This document shows, piece after piece, positions 11,801-23,700 of a stretch of DNA of 64,000 bases (position 1 is the first letter of the stretch; each line of letters starts with the position of its first letter). Position numbers and translations under genes: made by a program. Origin of the DNA: Periplaneta americana (taxonomy: Eukaryota > Arthropoda > Insecta > Blattodea > Blattidae); contig NC_091128.1 in NCBI RefSeq assembly GCF_040183065.1, positions 171,589,244 through 171,653,243 of the forward strand. Reading direction: 5' to 3'. The notes under the pieces are model-generated. The model did no database searches, was not told the origin of the DNA, and saw nothing but the letters and a program-made list of their open reading frames with translations.

Positions 11801-14800
11801 CAATATAATGAGTAGGCCTACCATTCGTGAACTGCGTGCAATTTTAATAGTTCTAGAACACATGCAAACAGGAAAATTAATTTATTTCAGGACTCGCCCA
11901 ATTTCTTGCATACAAAGTCAATTCTCCTATCTTTTAAAGCAGCAAACCGTCGATGATGTCTTTATAAAATGTCTGAGTTTAACTGAGGGTGGACAGTATA
12001 TCTCTATGCAAAGCTATGGGGCTAATGATGAAAGTCCCTCCTGTGATGTAGCATTCTGAGTGAAATTTTCAATATTTTCAAACAGAAAAGCTTTCATCAG
12101 AAGAATTTTTAAAGTTATTTTATACAACTTCTCTATTTTCTTAGCACTTTTTAAAACAAAGAACAAATAGAACTGTAGATCGTCAAGGTCAAGAATTTAA
12201 AACATCTTTTTATCCTCATATTTCAGTCTACAAAACGACATTACTAATAAATTACAAACTGTGTCATTTTCGGGATAAATATTTCGCACTCATTTATCAA
12301 CATTTTCTATGTACTGGTACCTAAGTACTCGTATTTGTATAATAGCTATAGTGATTAAACATATAATATATACTTAGATGTAGGATTAATACACAATATA
12401 CACTTATCACTAATATACTCTAAATACATTAAATAAGTTAATATATACATACACAGTATTAAAGTACATGTGTACATTTACGCGCGCGTTAAACTTTCAA
12501 ATGCAAGAGCTCAAACAAAACTGGCGAGCTCATGAGAAGAAATAGTACATGCCGCGGAAAACAACTTTTAAACTTTGCTAATGTATGTGTGGTGTATTCC
12601 TGATAAAATAACATAAAGCCAGCTAAGTTACCACTGCAGGGTTGGCTGCTAAGACACAGAGAATGAGAATACTGTAAGATTTCACAGCCCTTGAACAATA
12701 GCCCCCTGCCTTGGAGACCATCTTCAACCCTTCTCTATTATTAGTACCGTTAAATCTGCAAACTGGTTACTCCGCCTACAAGAAGTCTGACAGTTCTCCG
12801 TAACTGAAAGACTCAGAAACGCACTTCACTCATACAATCTTTCTTTAGTGCGTGATGTCACGTTACCATGGAAACCAAGTGCTGTATGAGAATGGGAGCC
12901 CAAATAATTTCACCTCTACAGTATTGTAAGTTCCAATAGACACCGCTCGGCGCTCGTAACAGTTGACATTATTCTATTCAGCGGACGGTTACAGGTACTA
13001 TTTATACAACCAAACACTGTTCATAACGACTGAAAAGAAAACTTTTTTTTTTTTAATTTTAGAAATACGGTACCAGTAATAACTAGAATTAATTATTAAC
13101 AAGAAATAAAATTGTTTTTTACATGTAAATAGGTGAAGAAGTACTTCACCTACATCACCTGAATAACCGCCCCTGGCACAACATAATATTGCTTAACAGT
13201 TGTCTAGAAAGAGAAATAGCTCGAAGAGAAGAGGGATACGAGAAGAGCAGGAGATAAAGAGATCAAGGGGAATACAAGGCGATCAAAGGGAATACTATAA
13301 AACAAGGAGAACAAGGAAAATACGAGGGTAACAAGGGGAAGGAAAGGAAAACAATATAAGGAAAACAAGGGGAAGACATGGAGAATAAGGGGAACACAAC
13401 GAAAACAGACGAGAAGACAAAGAGAATAAGGGAAAAACAAAGAGAACAAGAGCAACACAAAGAAAACAAGGGGAATACAAAGAAAACAGAGAGAATATAA
13501 GGACAAGGCAAAAACAATGATAACAAGGGAAAAACAAGCATAACGAGAGTAATATATGAGCGCAAGGGAAAGACATGGAGAAAAAGGGGAAGATAGAAGA
13601 CAAGGAGAACAAGGAGAAAACAACAAGAGGAACACAAAAAGAACAAGGAAAATACATGGAAACAAGGGGAATACATCAGAACAAGAGGAAGACAAAGAGA
13701 ACAAAGGAAATACAAGGAGAACAAGGGGAATACATGATAACAAGAGAATTGCAAAGAGGGCGAGGGGAAGACAAGAAGAAGAAGGGGAATACATGATAAG
13801 GTGAAGACAAGAAGAAGAAGGGGAATACAAGGAGAAAAAGGGGAAGAACAAGGATGAAGTGAGTGGGGTTTGTAATTTTCTATGATGATCAATTTCCAAA
13901 TTTCCACACTTCGGACAAAAAAAAAGTAACTTCGTAAAAAGCTAAACATAATTAAAAGGTAAAATACCGGGATAGAGAACTGAATGAAAGGAAGATGTTG
14001 AATTAGTATAAATTGGAAACAGTGAATCATGACTGATTAGTCTTAAATAGATTTGATTTGACTTCATGAACAGTGTGGTTATTTCCTTGATGTCCCACTG
14101 TCAACAGGCCCTGTGTGGCTGATAGGTTGAAGCCACACTCCTAAGAGTGCTGATCATGTGTAATTATAGAAAATAAAACTATTATTTGAATACTTAAAAA
14201 TGACACACTGTCTGAATTTTACTTCCCTAGCGAATTCTTTTTACCTACTCATCACACACAAACACCTGTTGTTTTATTGTGTACTTACAATTTACCATTA
14301 TCATGTAAATAAACACTTCAGCTTAAGAGACGTAATGCAGTGTAATGATCTTTGAATATACTAAACACTCGCAAGCCCTAATAGCTGTGGTGTTCTTGGG
14401 AGTGTAGTTCTATCTGCTAGTCATGCAGGACCTGTTGGCTGTGAGTAGGGTTGCCACATTGTACACTTTTCCGTATTCTTACTTTTTCCTCCCCACAATA
14501 TAATAATTATTTCCAACATGGAGTCTGTTAACAGATCGACATGCAGAGATTTATTTTTTATAATGCTATGAAGTTTAAGTGGTCAGATGTTAGAAATAAG
14601 TGTTGATAAAGGCTGAACTACAGTATTTCTCAACTTCAGTCAGTCATGCAGAAAATTCATCTTGGAGAATAAAAGTAATACAAAATTACTTCAAGCTGCC
14701 AAATCATCTGTTATCTGTGAGTGATGTCAGCAGTGCTTCGTGTTTTCATAGGTATGAATGGTTATATTATACTTCTACTGGAAATATATACTTAGGCCTA

Positions 14801-17714
14801 ACATACAGGTTCTGTAAATGTATTTTATAATATTAAATGTCTGAAATGGAGTCAAGAATTGTAATTAACCTTACATTTTAAACAATTAAACAATCAGATA
14901 TAATTATGCTACTAAATCCCTGTGAAGTTTCATAATCTTATTTTTGTGAAAGTCTTTTTTTTTTCCTAAAACAAATCGAGTAGCTTTAGCTGTGAGGTAA
15001 CAAGGGAATAATAAATTAATACTTTATTTTAGAAAGTTTAACCAGAGATAGAAAAGATTAGGCAGTTTTATATTTTATACTTAGACTTCAACGAACAAAA
15101 TTTGATAACTCAATCCCAAGGGAAAAAATGGAACTCCCTGCATCAAAATCCACAGTTAATTCCCGATTTACCACGAAAATCGTCTGTAGCTGCATTTAGA
15201 TTGGCAACAGGCCATGATTGTTTGGCCAAACACCTGCATAGAATTGGAATATATCAGTCCCCTAACTGCCCATTGTGCAACTCAAACCAAGAAATGGATT
15301 CGGAACACCTCAAAATCTGTGCTTCAGTGGCTGGTCATGATAATATCTTTGAAAAATATTGGAGTGCAAGAGGTCAAATGACTTTATTGTCAAACGCCTG
15401 GCATTAGAAAACAACAACATATTGTAATGCCAGAAGACAAAATTGTTTAAAAGTACAAGCATGATACTAGTGGAGAAATTGAAGTCCACAAAAGAGGGAA
15501 AAGGAAAAACAGCAGCCTCTCACAGGTTTGCTTTGTGTACTTTCAGAAAAGAGACTGAAACAAGTGCTTCTGTTCTGTAGAAATGTAGCAGTGTTGGGGT
15601 TGCCAACATAACTATAAAAAGATAGGAAGATCAATAAAAGCAGGTATTGGTCCTGAAAAGAACAGATTTGATTATGAAGATATGAAGAACCTACTGATGG
15701 GATGATATATTCCTAGAGAACACGTGCATGGGAATGGGAATCTCTGTTGGAAATGAGTGCAGGCTTCTCTGGTTATAGGAAGATAATTGCCATGTGATCT
15801 TTCAGTGTTATTAAATAAGCCTTAGGAAATATAATTTTGTGGTAATAAATTCGGATCAGAGAATACCACCAAAAGAAACTTGTCAGTCAACTTGTCAGTC
15901 TTTTGATTTAAAAGAAACAGATACTATGGACTCATTGAGGCTGAAAACTGTTTTCCAGTCTCCAAATATATTATATTGTTTTATTTTAACTGCTGCAAAC
16001 TCTTGAGACATCATATTTTCATATGAACGTTTGTTAAAATATTTGGAAGAATAAGAAAAGACGAAAATGAATTAATTATTCTTCTTCTTCTTCTGCTTCA
16101 AGCTGTAGGCTTTAAGCCCGTTGCGGCTCCTTTATTTCTTGTATCCATCTTTTTGCTGGTCGGCCGATACTTCTTCTTCCAATGGGTACATAGTCAGCGA
16201 TTATTTTCAGGGTTCTATCTTGGCTCATGCGTTGTACGTGTTCCCACCATTTCTGTTTATACTCATCTACAGTTTCTAACAGACTGTTAACTTTTAGATT
16301 GTATCTTATTTCCTCATTCCTGATGTGATCCAGTCGAGTTACTCCTACTACACTTCGAAGAAATCGCATTTCAGCTGCCTGTAGTCGACTTCTATCTTTC
16401 TCTTTTAACGTCCAAGTTTCACTCACATATAAGCCCGTTGGTATTGCCATAACTTTATATAGTTTAATCTGTGTATCTTTCCTAGGTTTATTACGGAGTG
16501 TTCTTCTAATGGTCCCACGTATATTGTTAAATTTGGCAATTTTATAATCAATATCTTTTTCATGAGTATTAATTATTATTAAAGGAATTTTAAGTTACTG
16601 GAAAAGTTATGTAGTCCACTGCTGTGGCTGACCATGAAATGAGCGGGCCTGGGTTCAAATCCTGGTTGGGACAAGTTACCTGGTTGAAGTTTTTTCCGGG
16701 GCTTTCCCTCAACTCATTAAGAGTAAATGTTGCGTAACTTCCGGAGCTGGACCCTGGACTCACTTCGGCATTATCACCTTCATCTCATTCAGATGCTAGA
16801 TAACCTCAGCAGTTGATAATGATACAAAGATACAGAACGAACCTTTTCTACAACACATAGGTATCTTGGTTACTAAATGTATTTAAATTAATTTAAGAGG
16901 TCAGGTGTCCTTGGTGCTTATTCATTATTTGTGTATGCATATTTGTTATTTAAAAATTACGTTTTATTTTCAGCTGTATCGCACCTTTTGTGATATGATG
17001 AATAATCAGAAGAAAGGTTTGTCTCTTCTTCGGATGACAGCATGTTATCCTCAGCTTACAATGCATCCCATGTCGACACAGCAAAATTTACGTCGGCATC
17101 CTGTTCCACCTCTTAAGGAAACATTGTCCAAATTTGTAAGGTAGTTAGTAGTAGTTTACATTTTAATATTTCTTTAAATTTATCTCAAGTATTAAATTCT
17201 GCACAATTCTAGAGTTGTAGTAAAGTTTAAATATGAAATTATGCATCTTGTTTTTCACGTCTTTAATGTTCTGAAGCAATATTATTGCCATAAATAGAAA
17301 AAGATTTTAATTTTTCAGATCAGTGGAACCTCTTCTAACACCAACAGAACTGTCAACAACAGCACGTCTTGTGAAAGACTTCAGTGAAGGAGATGGACCG
17401 AAACTACAGGAAATTCTAGAGCAAAGAGCCAAAAATACAGAAAATTGGGTAGGATTTTATTTAAGTATTATAGAATCTGGATTGTAACCCTATTAGCATG
17501 GAATTAATTTGATGATGTATTACGAATTTCATTTCATAAATATTTTTTTAATGTTTTATACAATTGTAGGCCTACTATTGTTTCTATTCACTAGAAAGGA
17601 AGCTATTATCTGAATGGTTGTTTGGTACAGTATGTTGGTTTTTTGTGCCAACACTGCATTCAAATTCAAGGTAGAATTTATGGTGTACAAATTTCAGTTG
17701 CCTCCTCCTCTTCC

Positions 17715-17747
<33 letters not shown>

Positions 17748-20700
17748 TCCTCCTCCTCTTCCTCCTCCTCCTCTTCTTCTTCCTCCTCCTCCTCTTCCTC
17801 CTCCTCCTCTTATTCCTCCTCTTCCTCCTCCTCTTCCTCCTCCTCCTCCTCCTCCTATTGTCGAAATTTTTACAAGTCTGGATATGTTTTTCGTTTGGTA
17901 AGATTCATTTGGTATAGACTTTGTATTGTCTTCTTTTATTTTAAGTTGGTTATTTAACGACGCTGTATCAACAACTCGGTTATTTAGTATCGATGGTATT
18001 TGGCGAGATGAGGCCGAGAATTCGCCATAGATTATCTGACATTCGCCTTATAGTTGAGGAAAATCTTGAAACAACCCAGCCAGGAAATCAGCCCAAGTGG
18101 GAATCAAACTCGTGTCCAAGTGCAACTCCAGATTAACAGGCAAGTGCCTCAGCTAACTGAGCTGTACCAATGAGTTTGTCTTCTATATAAGAAATCTGTA
18201 TTAACATTCAGCTAGACAGACGAGGCCTCTCTAGGGAATGTACTATTTTGCTTCCATAGCAGTGTTACCAGTTGTAGCTGTCTTGCTATGTTTTGTTTCT
18301 TATATTTTTATTCTCTGAAACTCTTGGCTCTTTTCGAAAGTCTCACTTCTGTCATCCTCATCAAATGTGGTGTCTTAACAGAATTTGTCTTCATGTAATT
18401 TATCCTTTAAACTATTTATTGACAACCGAGTTCAAAAGGGAAACAACTCAAAATTTAAAATTTTGTGAAACCTGCATTTTAAAGCTTAATATTGCCGTGA
18501 AAAATAAAAAGGACCCTTGAATTAGAGTGTTGGAATTGAATTTTTCACAGTAACATGAAGCTTTAAAATTCAGGTTTCTCAAAACTTTAAATTTTGAGTT
18601 GTTTCCGTTTTGAACAGGGTTGTCGATATGTTAAGTATCATTTTGTACATCTTAATTTCTTACACGGATTACCTTATCTTCTGCATCCTTTCACTGAACT
18701 TGGATATATTTTCTTCTCTCTTTGTTTGTTAAGGGATGTTGCTTGAAGCTTTCAGATATTCCCTCTAACCTCTTCATGTTATTGTAATGAGTCTTCCTAC
18801 TACCTACACATTTACATGTTTATTCAATCAGCTGTGCTTATAGTAATGGGATTAATTTGATATAAACATGTGTTCACACTCAAGTCATCACACAAAGAGA
18901 TAATCCTTGAATATAAATTGGAATCAAACACCTGTCCACTTGGACAGGGGATCATCCTTCTTTGTTCACACCTGTAGCAATTTATTCATACTATATAAAT
19001 TGCTAGCCATGGTATATGCAGCTGTTAAGACACTAGTTGAACATTGCATGGATATGACTTACTTCTAGGATTTAGATATTTGCCTGTTGTTAGCAGTTAT
19101 TTGATATTAGCTGATAGATGCTTTGTATCCATTGTCATTGAATGTTTGTTTATTGTCAGCAATGTTTGTCCATTTTCATTAATTTTCTGAATGTTTATCT
19201 ATTTTCATTGATTGCTTGTTTTCAGTAAATCTTTGCCCATTGTCATTGAATATTTATCCATTATCAGTGAACATTTGTCCATTGTCATTGGTTGTTTGTC
19301 ATTGGGTATTTCTCCGTTGTTATTGGGTACTTGTCTGTTATATTCCTCTAATCCTCCTTATGTTCCTTTTGTCCTTGTATTCCCCTTGACGTCCTTGTAT
19401 TTCCCTTGTCCTTGTATTCCTCTTGTCTTCCTTACACTCCATTGTCCTCCTTACATATATCCCTTGACCTCCCTGTAGTCGCATTGTCCTCATATTTCCA
19501 ATTTCCTCTTGGCATTCCCCTTGTCCACCTTGTATTCCCCTTTCTTTCCTTGTATTTTTCTTGTTGTCATTGTATTTCCCTTGTCCTTGTATTCCCCTTA
19601 TCCTCTTTGTATTCGGCTTGTCTTTCTTGTAATCCCCTTGTTCTCCTTGTAGTCTTCTCTTTGTGTTCCCCTTGACCTGCTTGTATTCCCCTCGTTCTCC
19701 TTGCATTCCCTTGTCGTCCTTGAATTCCCTTGTCCTTCTTGTATTCCCTTTGTCTCCTTGTATTTCCCTTGTTCTCCTTGTCTTCACCCTGTTCTTCTCG
19801 TCTTCCCCTTATTCACCTTGTATTTTCTTTGTCGTCCTTGTCTTCCCCTTGTTGTTCTTGTTGTACCTTGACCTCGTATCCCCTTGTTCTCCTTGTCTGC
19901 TCCTTGTTTTCCCTCCATTCTTCTAGTTTTCCCCTTGTTCTCCTTGTCTTGGCCTTGTTCACTTTGTATTCCCTTTCTTCTTGTTTTTTACTTGTCCTTG
20001 TATTTCCCTTATTCTTCTTGTCTTCCGCTTGTAGCAGCAACAGGGTTGCATTTTTATGTGACACTCGATTCCCAAGTTACTCCTCAATACGTATCTAGTG
20101 ACGAGAAAGACGTAGTTCTACGTCAGAAGATACAGTAAGCATTTGCAACACATATCTCTACTACGACTGCTGTCACAATGAATCACGATGCTATGTTCTC
20201 AGCTATCTATGTATATAGACCTTACTATAAGGTCTCTCTGGTGTTGGCACTTATTGGAGTACGTCAATCTAAACAAGACCATGTGTTTTTTTCTCCTAGA
20301 CATTGAGAAACGTGTGTTTACAGAAGGCTAAATTTATCGAGAGTATCAGTGTTCATATTGTAAATATTCAGAACAGGGAACTTCGTTTGCAGAGAGAATA
20401 CACTAAATATTATATTCGGGGCATTGTAAAACTGTAATTTATACAGAAGTGTGATTTTTTTAAACCGTTAGATGTTTGTTCACTTAGCATAGTCTTCCCA
20501 CTCTCTCTTTCTGTCTCACTCACTTTCTCTCCTCCCTATCTTTTCCCCCTTTTCTCTCTCTCTCTGCCTCTCCAACTTTCTCCCCTCTCTAATTATCTCG
20601 TGTTTACACTTTCGTGTCTTTCACATTTAGTCTTTGCTTGTATAATTTTTATACACGCTTGAAAATTTGCTTCTGTTAATGTAATTTGTAAGGGTAAAGT

Positions 20701-23700
20701 TGACGGAAGTTTTAGACAGTTCAAATGATGAATGACATGAAATGTGTGTGCATAATAGTTGGAGTTGTCATTGTTAGTCGTTTTCAGCGAACAAATTAAT
20801 TTCATCTGTCAACGTTTTAGAGATCTTATTAAAACCTCATTTCCCTGGCAAAATTTTTAGAGATAGTCTGAATTTTTGATTACCGTATTGTAACATGTTG
20901 CATTTAGTTGTATGTATATTTTTTCGTTTTATCGAATATGGATGTGATTTCTAGAGATTTTTTTTTTTAGAATTTCGTAATTTTTTCTGCTCTGACAAAG
21001 TATATCTCAGTTGCTCTTTTGAGAAGTTTAAGTTCTTCTTTGTTTAGTCTCAATAAGTCTTATTCCTAAAGTGTCGTAATTTCGTCACTATTACATCTAG
21101 TGTGGAATGCTTGAAGTTTTATAGTTTTTAAACTTCACTAGGCTTGATAAGTGCATTTAACATTCCTAATATCTGTTGAAATTTAACTGTCATGATCTAA
21201 AAATCTTTTCACTTCACATCATAAGTGGTATCCCAAATAATTTAACATATTTATTTTACAGTTGGGAATTGAACAAAAATCTCATTGTTTTGTTGTAGTT
21301 AGCAGAATGGTGGCTTAAAAATGCCTACTTAGGATATCGACTACCTGTGGTAGTTCACTCGAGCCCAGGCCTTGTATTTCCACGCCAGCGCTTTGGAAGT
21401 GAAGACGAATACCTTCGCTATGCAGCTGACCTTACTTACGCAGCCTTGACCTACAAATCAGATATTGATAAGTAAGATTTTATTGTTTCTCTAATACTAA
21501 AACTTTATCAGCTCACAAGGGCATTGATTGATTGGTTTTAAGGCATATGTTATGTATACCACAGCATGAAAACTGCAGTGGCTTTTAAGCACACTTTTTT
21601 CCCTTAATTTTGTAGTTAAAATTCTGGTTGTTTCAAAAGCAAAAGCAACTTTGCCCACAGAGTTAAGAGTTTTTTTTTCTCAAGGATATAATCTCAAAAA
21701 GTGAATATGTTGTTCAGGACTTAACATTCCAGAAGGATATGTTCAGCGACCTTCTCAGGGTGTCCACATGAGTGGCATGAGTGGAAAAAGTCCTATAAAT
21801 AGCAGCGTTTATGCTTATTCTGCATGTAGACTCTGGTACAATGAAAAGAGTACCGGTACTAGCTTACATTTCAGTTTATCTGCTTCTTTACTCCTAATGT
21901 TATAATTTTCCCCCACCCAACCTGACTTTGCAAAGTTTATAGAAATGTCCAAAATTTTATTGAGTAGTTATGGCACGTGTTTATTACGTTTCAGGGATAA
22001 AATACCAATTGATATGATGGGTAAAGAACCATTGGACATGACACAATACAAGAGGATATATGGCACATGTCGAATTCCAGCACCGACATATGACACAATG
22101 CAGTACAGCGATCCTTCATGTCCTGTCAAGCACATTGCGGTTGTTCATAACAATAATGTATGTATAAACATATACTATATTAAAGATAATTAAATGTTAT
22201 CTCATATTAAATCCAATCAGGATTGAACAAGTAAAATACCTTTCACATACATATAGTAATTCATTAAAATGGATGTATCTAAACCATTTTTAGATATAAA
22301 TTCAAAATCTCTAACATTTTACTTCAAAAGCACATTCTTTAAAATGCCTGAAGCATAATTTTGATACCAGCCTTCAGAATTTCAAAATAAACGATTATAT
22401 TTTAAGAATGAATTTTAGAGGTACTTCTATAGAAATATGAAGGGATATTTTTCAAATGCAACAAAATAAAAATTTCTACTCCAGAGAAAAGTTTCCTACA
22501 AATGAGTTTCACAGATCATTTTCCATTAGATAGCATTAAACTGGTTAATTTTTAAGGATATATTTCTGTATTACACAGTTAGAACAATTATGGTTACAAC
22601 AATTTTCAATGAAATACTTGTTTGTCTTTGTAGTTCTTCAAGGTCCCTGCTTATGATAATAATGGCGAGATTTTAAAGCCCGAGAAGATATTTGGTCAAT
22701 TAAAAGCAGTGATAAATTCGTCTCCAAAAGTAGCAGAACCTGTTGGAATTTTGACTTCAGAACACAGAGATACATGGGCCCAAGTATATAAAGAATTGGT
22801 GAAAGGTATGTACCAGTGGACTCATTCTTCCTTTATTGTTGGTGACAAAATATCATGATGATAGATAGGTCTGTCCAAACCTGGAGTATACTTTCAATGT
22901 GTTTTTAGAAACTGTTTTGTAAACTATTTTTTATGTATGGTAAGTAGTTGTGATTTCAAATTGGTGTTTGTGTAGACTGCTGCATCTTTTCAAAGTAACC
23001 TGATGTAGTAAGCGTGAGACTCGTTTAAAATAGCGCCCCTGTGTTTGGTGAGGCCAAATTACGAGGCGCATCCAGAAAGTAAGTTTCCCGATTTTTTCCC
23101 CTTGAAAGTAAACGTAATTAGCCTTGTCAATTGCTCATGCGTAACAGATCTATGACGTATCAATCATATGCCAGCCAGACAGGTCCCGCCTGGTGCCAGT
23201 AGCATGGCAGCAGTGGTCCAAAATGGAAGCTCTTATTCCTTCTCCCACCGCCTGCGAGGTTCGGTCGGTGATAAAGTTCTTTAATGCACAAAGCATTGCG
23301 CCAATCGATATTCATCGGCAGCTCTGTCAGGTCTATGGGCCGAACATCATGAGTAAGCAGACGGTGCGTCGCTGGTGTAGGCAGTTTTGCGCAGTGGGCA
23401 ACCGTCCCTCATCAATGATGATTGTGTTGAGCTGGTGCAGCAGTGCATCATGGAGAACTGTCGCTTCACGATTACGAAGCTGAGCAGCCATTTTCCGCAG
23501 ATATCGCGATCCTTGTTGCATGAGATTGTCACTAAGCACCTGCTGTTCAAAAAAGTGTGTGCCAGGTGGGTGCCGAAAAACCTGACACCCGAACACAAAA
23601 TGCAACGTTTAGGAGCAGCACTGACATTTCTGCAACAGTATCACGATGACGGCGATGAGTTCCTCGACAGGATCGTCACGGGCGATGGGACTTGGATTTC

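Larger units (their letters stand above)
17449..21298. other. CRAT-A intron 3
   Basis: Contains the CCT microsatellite, a SINE, a palindromic MITE and the pyrimidine-rich minisatellite listed separately. From 20041 to 21298 I see only AT-rich sequence with a CT-rich patch around 20500-20600. Confidence 0.6.

Noticed and set aside
13204..14030. Long minus-strand frames rich in Ser, Pro, Leu and Phe
   Set aside because: They are translations of a purine/pyrimidine minisatellite; several frames on both strands are open at once.
17133..17141. Splice donor TTT|GTAAGG at 17135/17136 for CRAT-A exon 2
   Set aside because: It looks like a better donor but leaves exon 3 out of frame. The donor 5 nt downstream restores FVRSVEP, and CRAT-B uses the matching phase.
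17614..17957. Poly-Pro and poly-Ser frames
   Set aside because: Produced by the CCT microsatellite.
19212..20138. Multiple overlapping open frames on both strands
   Set aside because: Low-complexity minisatellite artefact.
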